From NCBI GenBank assembly GCA_937872715.1, contig CALMTJ010000258.1:1-10079 (forward strand): 10,079 bases of DNA, written 5' to 3'. The stretch comes from an uncultured Methylobacteriaceae bacterium (GTDB taxonomy: Bacteria; Pseudomonadota; Alphaproteobacteria; Rhizobiales; Beijerinckiaceae). Numbering within the stretch: the stretch's first letter is position 1; the number at the start of each line of letters is the position of its first letter. Of this stretch, positions 6,178 to 10,079 are shown piece after piece. The notes beneath the pieces were generated by a model, which searched no databases, was not told where the DNA came from, and saw only the letters and a program-made list of their open reading frames with translations. Both the position numbers and the translations under genes were made by a program.

Positions 6178-7062
6178 ATGAGCGGACCTGAGGTGTTTCG
6201 CGAGCGGGCGCGAGTGGCCGTGGCCTGCGGCGCGGCGCTCGGCGAATCGACGCTCTGGGACGATCGCGACGGCACGCTGTTCTGGGTCGACATCGGGGGC
6301 GGCGCGCTCTGGTCGTGGCGGCCGGGGCACGGCGACGCGGTCTCGCGCCTCGTCGGCGGTCTGCCGACCTTCCTGGCGCTCACGGACAGCCCCGGGACGC
6401 TGCTGATGGGCCTTGGCCCGGACGTCGTCCGGGTGGAGCTTTCCGGCGGCGAGCCGGCCGTGCTGCTCACGCCGGAGCCCGGCACGGCCAGCCTGCGGAC
6501 GAACGACGGCGCGGCGGCGCCGGACGGCAGCCTCGTTTTCGGCACGATGGACGACGCGGAGGCGAACCCGACCGGCCGCTTCTTCCAATGGCGGGACGGC
6601 GCGCTCTCGCCGTTCGGCGAGCGGACGGTCGTGACCAACGGCCCGGCCTTCGACCCGGCGCGCGCGCTCATGTACCGGACGGACACGACGAGGGGCCGCG
6701 TCTACAGGCACGCCGTCGAGCCCGGCGGCGGCTTCGGGCCGGAGGAGCTCTTCGTCCGGTTCGAGCCGGGCTGGGGGCACCCTGACGGCATGACCGTGGA
6801 CGAGGACGGCCATGTCTGGATCTGCCATTTCGGCGATGGCCGGGTGACGCGCTTCTCGCCGGACGGAGAGCCGGTCCTCATCGTCCCCATGCCGACCGCG
6901 CAGGTGACGAAGCCCGCCTTCGGCGGACCCGACCTCACGACGCTCTTCGTGGCGAGCGCCGCGCGGAACCGCGACCGCGAGACGGACCTGCTGGCCGGTC
7001 ACCTGTTCGCGGTCGAGACTGGCATCAGGGGCCAGCCCGCTTGCCGGGCGCGCCTGCCGTGA
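6178..7062 (+). CDS. SMP-30/gluconolactonase family protein
   Basis: A 294-residue cytoplasmic protein of the SMP-30/gluconolactonase family: six-bladed beta-propellers that use one divalent metal, mostly to hydrolyse sugar lactones. The expected metal ligands are visible: Glu23 in GESTLW, Asn154 in VTNGPAF and Asp203 in HPDGMTVD. Arg107 and Asn109 (in LRTNDG) match the positions that hold substrate in human SMP-30. ATG 6178 is supported by GAGGG 4 nt upstream and by homology starting soon after. It follows the amidase by 35 nt, and its TGA overlaps the GTG start of the mutarotase (GTGA), so translation is probably coupled. With a mutarotase next to it, a sugar (aldono) lactone is a likely substrate, but no sugar dehydrogenase or dehydratase is in view to name the sugar. 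Confidence 0.9.
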   Translation: MSGPEVFRERARVAVACGAALGESTLWDDRDGTLFWVDIGGGALWSWRPGHGDAVSRLVGGLPTFLALTDSPGTLLMGLGPDVVRVELSGGEPAVLLTPEPGTASLRTNDGAAAPDGSLVFGTMDDAEANPTGRFFQWRDGALSPFGERTVVTNGPAFDPARALMYRTDTTRGRVYRHAVEPGGGFGPEELFVRFEPGWGHPDGMTVDEDGHVWICHFGDGRVTRFSPDGEPVLIVPMPTAQVTKPAFGGPDLTTLFVASAARNRDRETDLLAGHLFAVETGIRGQPACRARLP

Positions 7063-8075
7063 CCTCCCGGGTCTTCGGCCGGCTGGACGGGACGGACATC
7101 CCCGAGGTCACGCTCGCGACGGAAGCCGGAATGGAGGCCCGGATCATCGGCTGGGGCGCCGTGCTGAGGGACCTCGTCGTGCCGGAGGCCGGCGGCCGGC
7201 AGCGCGTCGTCCTGGGCCTCGACAGCCTGGAGGATTACGTCCGGCATTCGCCCTATTTCGGGGCCGTGGTCGGGCGCTACGCCAACCGGATCGGGCGCGC
7301 CCGCTTCCGGCTGGACGGCCGGGAGGTCACGCTCGCCCCGAACGAGAACGGCAACGCGCTGCACGGCGGGCCGCGCGGCTTCGGCCGCCGCGCCTGGTCG
7401 CTCATCGACCACGATCGGACGCGCGCCCATCTCGGACTCGTGTCGGAGGACGGCGACATGGGGTATCGCGGCCGGCTCCTCGCGTTCTGCTCCTACGAGC
7501 TGTTCGAGCCCGCGACCCTCAGGATCACGCTCTCCGCGGTGGCGGACGAGCCGACGCCGGTGAACCTGTCCACGCACAGCTACTACAACCTCGACGGCTC
7601 GCCGGACATCCGCGACCACCTCCTGACGGTCGCGGCCGACGCCGTCACGCCAACCGATGCCGACCTGATCCCGACGGGCGAGATCGCGTCCGTCGCCGGG
7701 ACGCCCTTCGATTTCCGGACCGCCCGGACGCTCCGCGGCAGCGGCCAGTACCACGACCTCGACATCAATTTCGTTCTCCGGCGTGATCGGGGGGCCTCCT
7801 CCGAGCTCGCCCATGCCGCGACGCTCCGGTCGCCCGTGAGCCGGGTAGCGATGGACCTCTGGACCACCGAGCCGGGCCTCCAGGTCTATGACGGGCATCT
7901 CATCGACCTGCCGGTCGCGGGTCTCGGAGGCATGCCGCTCGGGCGGTATGCCGGATTGCCGATGGAGCCGCAGCGCTTCCCGGACGGGCCGAACCGGTCC
8001 CATTTCCCGCCCTGCATCCTCCGGCCAGGCGAGGTGTCGCGGCAGGTGTCGGAGCTTCGTTTCTTCGCCGGGTAA
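7059..8075 (+). CDS. galM: Aldose 1-epimerase (mutarotase)
   Basis: GalM interconverts the alpha and beta anomers of aldoses such as galactose and glucose. From GTG 7059 the product has 338 residues, a normal length. Motifs in order: GRYANRIG (72-79); GNALHGG with His102; NLSTHSYYNLDG with His173, the general acid; Asp235 in LDINFVL; EPGLQVYDGH; and MEPQRFPDGPN with Glu303, the general base. GTG 7059 overlaps the preceding TGA in a GTGA junction typical of coupled genes. An in-frame TTG at 7041 would lengthen the protein by six residues and is less likely. It ends the amidase / lactonase-like / mutarotase operon. No strong terminator follows: the GTCGC-GCCC-GCGAC hairpin at 8081-8094 lacks a T run. 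The symbol reflects the family; the true sugar is unknown. Confidence 0.92.
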   Translation: MTSRVFGRLDGTDIPEVTLATEAGMEARIIGWGAVLRDLVVPEAGGRQRVVLGLDSLEDYVRHSPYFGAVVGRYANRIGRARFRLDGREVTLAPNENGNALHGGPRGFGRRAWSLIDHDRTRAHLGLVSEDGDMGYRGRLLAFCSYELFEPATLRITLSAVADEPTPVNLSTHSYYNLDGSPDIRDHLLTVAADAVTPTDADLIPTGEIASVAGTPFDFRTARTLRGSGQYHDLDINFVLRRDRGASSELAHAATLRSPVSRVAMDLWTTEPGLQVYDGHLIDLPVAGLGGMPLGRYAGLPMEPQRFPDGPNRSHFPPCILRPGEVSRQVSELRFFAG

Positions 8076-8139
8076 CGAGCGTCGCGCCCGCGACATTCTC
8101 CGGAAACAGGGCGCGAACCAAAGTCGCGTCAGGCCGTTG

Positions 8140-8155
8140 GTAACCATCAGTTAAC
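8140..8155 (+). promoter_or_regulatory. Possible CtrA-binding box
   Basis: GTAA-N7-TTAAC (GTAACCATCAGTTAAC) differs at one base from the alphaproteobacterial CtrA consensus TTAA-N7-TTAAC. It sits in a locally less GC-rich gap, 44 nt before the small ORF at 8200. CtrA control of that ORF is inference only. Confidence 0.4.
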
Positions 8156-8199
8156 GGCCGAGTGGCGTTCCCGACGATTTCTCCTCACGGATATTCCGC

Positions 8200-8397
8200 A
8201 TGTCCTCCCTCGATGCATCGGCGCTGACGCAGGACCCTGACGGGCTCGGCGTCCTGCGCGACGTGCTCGGGTCGGCGGGCGCCCGACCCAGCCTGGCGGC
8301 GGCGTTCGGCGTCGAGACCGACGCGATGCCGGAGACCGCCGAATGGGTTTGGGCTGGCGCGGCCCCTGACCGGATGCTGGCCGACCTCCTGAACTGA
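8200..8397 (+). CDS. Small protein of unknown function (65 residues)
   Basis: An ORF of 66 codons, including the stop. In its favour: codons end mostly in G or C like the neighbouring genes, ACGGA lies 8 nt before the ATG, and a 124-nt gap with a CtrA-box-like sequence precedes it. The N-terminus (MSSLDASALTQDPDGLGVLRDVLG) reads like short proteins of the 'DPDGLxxLRxVL' kind that I half-remember from Methylobacterium, but I cannot name a family. It has no membrane segment, signal peptide or cysteine. The acidic, Ala-rich C-terminal half contains AEWVWAGAAPDRML. Its stop codon lies 2 nt from the stop codon of aapM on the other strand, leaving no room for a terminator between them. It is probably but not certainly a gene. 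Confidence 0.55.
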   Translation: MSSLDASALTQDPDGLGVLRDVLGSAGARPSLAAAFGVETDAMPETAEWVWAGAAPDRMLADLLN

Positions 8398-8399
8398 CC

Positions 8400-9563
8400 T
8401 CAACCAGTTCCTCCCGCGACTCGCCGCTCGACCCGCCGGCTCCAGCGGGACAGGCCGAAACCGCCGAGCCAGTAGAGGGCGCCCGCGAAGGAATAGGCTT
8501 CCCAGGTCTTCCCCACCCAGGCCGGGTCGGCGAGCGCGGCCTGGGCGATGCCCAGAAGATCGAAGATGGAGACGATCAGCACGAGCGAGGTGTTCTTCAC
8601 GAGCGCGATGAACTCGTTCGTGAGCGCCGGGAGGCTGATGCGGAGCGCCTGCGGGAGCACGATGAGCCGCGTCGTCCGCCAATAGCCGAGCCCGAGGGCC
8701 GCGGCCGCCTCCGCCTGTCCGGCCGGCAGGGCCTGCAGGCCGCCGCGCACGGCTTCCGCCATGTAGGCCGCGATGCAGAGGCCGAGGCCGATCACCGCCC
8801 GCGCGAGCCGGTCGATCCCAGCCCCGTCAGGCAGGATCAGCGGCAGGAGCAGGGAAGCGAGGAAGATCACCGCGATGATCGGCACCCCGCGCCAGAACTC
8901 GATGAAGGCCGTCGACATCAGCCGGATCACCGGCAGCCGCGATGCCCGGCCGAGCGCCAGCAGGATGCCGAGCGGCACGGCGATGAGGGCGGCGTAGACG
9001 GACAGGAAAACGGTCAGGGTGAGGCCGCCCCAATCCCGCGTCTCGACGACCCGGAGGCCGAAGCCGCCATGGAGGAGCCAGATCCCGAGCGGTGGCAGGA
9101 CGACGGCCGCCGCGACGACGAGGGCCGGCTTCCAGGGAAAGCGCGGCGTTCCGAAGAGCAGCGCGGCCGCGGACAGGAGCACGATGCCGGCGAGATCGGC
9201 CCGCCAGCGCGCATCGGGCGGGTAGAACCCGTACATGAACTGGCCGAACCGCGCGCGGACGAAGACCCAGCACGCGCCGCCTCCCGTGCAATCCTCCCGG
9301 GTCGCGCCCCTGAAGGTCGCGTCCAGCACGAGCCAGTGCAGGAGCGGCACGGCCGCCCAGGCGAGGAGCGCCGCCACGAGAAGCGTCACGGCGGCGTTCC
9401 CCGGCGTGCCGAACAAGGCGGTCCGGAGGCCGGCCGGACCTCGGGTCCCGGCGACGAGGCCGCGTCCCGGGCCTGTCGGCAGCACCGACAGGCGGCCGTC
9501 CGAGGCGATCTCGGCCGAGGCCGCGCCGAGCGGCACCAGGCCCTGGCTCGCCCGGCCCCTCAC
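8400..9563 (-). CDS. aapM: Amino-acid ABC transporter permease, AapM/BztC type
   Basis: One of two inner-membrane channel subunits of a broad-range L-amino-acid importer (Aap in Rhizobium, Bzt in Rhodobacter). It has 387 residues, close to the usual AapM length. Evidence: a hydrophobic segment near 57-80; the AapM-typical GACWVFVRARFGQFMYGFYP (96-115); several further membrane segments; WRGVPII near 224-230; and the EAA loop EAAAALGLGYWRTTRLIVLPQAL (285-307) that docks on the ATPase. The end contains LVKNTSLVLIVSIFDLLGIAQAAL. The start is GTG 9563, overlapping the aapQ stop in a GTGA junction, so translation is probably coupled. The first roughly 45 residues are low-complexity and the true start could be internal. 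The expected next gene, aapP (ATPase), is absent: the + strand small ORF ends only 2 nt away. Confidence 0.92.
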   Translation of the reverse strand: MRGRASQGLVPLGAASAEIASDGRLSVLPTGPGRGLVAGTRGPAGLRTALFGTPGNAAVTLLVAALLAWAAVPLLHWLVLDATFRGATREDCTGGGACWVFVRARFGQFMYGFYPPDARWRADLAGIVLLSAAALLFGTPRFPWKPALVVAAAVVLPPLGIWLLHGGFGLRVVETRDWGGLTLTVFLSVYAALIAVPLGILLALGRASRLPVIRLMSTAFIEFWRGVPIIAVIFLASLLLPLILPDGAGIDRLARAVIGLGLCIAAYMAEAVRGGLQALPAGQAEAAAALGLGYWRTTRLIVLPQALRISLPALTNEFIALVKNTSLVLIVSIFDLLGIAQAALADPAWVGKTWEAYSFAGALYWLGGFGLSRWSRRVERRVAGGTG

Positions 9564-10079
9564 CGCGTCACCAGGGCGATGCGGGCATTGTACCAGTTCA
9601 TGAAGGCGGAGACGGCGAGGCCGATGGCCAGGTACAGGGCGAGGGTGATGGCGATGATCTCGATCGCCTGACCGGTATTGTTCAGGGCCGAGCCCATGAA
9701 CACGCCGACGACGTCCGGATAGGCGATCGCCGCCCCGAAGGACGAGTTCTTGACCACGTTCAAGTACTGACTCGTCATCGGCGGCACCATGATGCGGAGC
9801 GCCTGCGGGACCGTGACGAGCCGCAGCGTCTGCCCGGGCGTGAGCCCCACCGCCCCGGCGGCCTCGATCTGGCCTTTCGGAACCGCGAGGATCCCGGCCC
9901 GCACGATCTCGGCGACGAACGCCGCCGTGTAGGTGGAGAGCGCCGCGAACAGGGCCACGAATTCGGGCACCAGCACGAAGCCGCCCCGGTAGTTGAAGCC
10001 GCGGAGCACCGGAACGTCCCATCCCGTCGCCAACGTCGCGGCGAGGGCGGCCGCGAGCGGGAGGGCGACGACCAGCCCG
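9560..10079 (-). CDS. aapQ: Amino-acid ABC transporter permease, AapQ/BztB type (5' end outside window)
   Basis: Only the C-terminal 172 residues are in view; the frame stays open to the right edge, so the start lies outside. The family is usually about 400 residues. It is the partner permease of AapM. Evidence: the AapQ-typical LRGFNYRGGFVLVPEF, then STYTAAFVAEIVRAGI, the EAA loop EAAGAVGLTPGQTLRLVTVPQAL, and SQYLNVVKNSSFGAAIAYPD. A last membrane segment follows, ending SAFMNWYNARIALVTR. Its stop overlaps the start of aapM by 4 nt, which indicates one operon. The binding-protein gene aapJ would be expected beyond the right edge. A TTG at 10033 is not the start, since the conserved reading continues upstream of it. 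Confidence 0.92.
   Translation of the reverse strand, partial: GLVVALPLAAALAATLATGWDVPVLRGFNYRGGFVLVPEFVALFAALSTYTAAFVAEIVRAGILAVPKGQIEAAGAVGLTPGQTLRLVTVPQALRIMVPPMTSQYLNVVKNSSFGAAIAYPDVVGVFMGSALNNTGQAIEIIAITLALYLAIGLAVSAFMNWYNARIALVTR

Noticed and set aside
8081..8094. GTCGC-GCCC-GCGAC hairpin as the terminator of the galM operon.
   Set aside because: Only 5 bp of stem and no T run follows; not enough to call a terminator.

Overview
The window is high-GC DNA (my impression is around 70%, not computed) with dense, tightly packed genes. It looks like an alphaproteobacterium of the order Hyphomicrobiales (Rhizobiales), plausibly near Methylobacteriaceae or a relative. Three things support this: a circularly permuted two-piece tmRNA gene of the alphaproteobacterial type, a heparinase II/III-family gene directly upstream of purH, and AapQM/BztBC-type amino-acid permeases. 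The genus is an inference.

Layout. (1) 99-3472, + strand: a heparinase II/III-family protein, then purH (last two steps of IMP synthesis). (2) 3473-4025: no protein gene. It holds an inverted pair of 'ATGGCCGGG...CCCGGCCAT' palindromic repeats (3510-3623), a two-way terminator hairpin (3669-3690), and the permuted ssrA gene on the - strand with its tag reading frame (ANDNVDMREVRLAA) and a good sigma-70-like promoter. (3) 4026-4781, - strand: an exported pentapeptide-repeat protein. (4) 4940-8075, + strand: a three-gene operon of an AMI1-like amidase, an SMP-30/gluconolactonase-family protein and an aldose 1-epimerase, the last two overlapping by 4 nt. (5) 8200-8397, + strand: a small unknown protein with a CtrA-box-like sequence upstream. 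(6) 8400 to the right edge, - strand: aapM preceded by the 3' part of aapQ, overlapping by 4 nt. The ATPase gene aapP, expected after aapM, is not there.

How the genes may work together. PurH is central metabolism and tmRNA is ribosome rescue; both are housekeeping. The lactonase-like protein and mutarotase suggest sugar/sugar-lactone chemistry. The amidase shares their transcript but its link to that chemistry is unknown. AapQM would form the membrane channel of a broad-range L-amino-acid importer.

Most worth a second look: substitutions in the conserved FFPF-x-D loop of PurH, the permuted tmRNA, the unbroken pentapeptide register of the exported repeat protein, the missing aapP, and the small ORF with its possible CtrA site. 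I see no clear mobile element, CRISPR array or defence system, and nothing I would call a new system outright.
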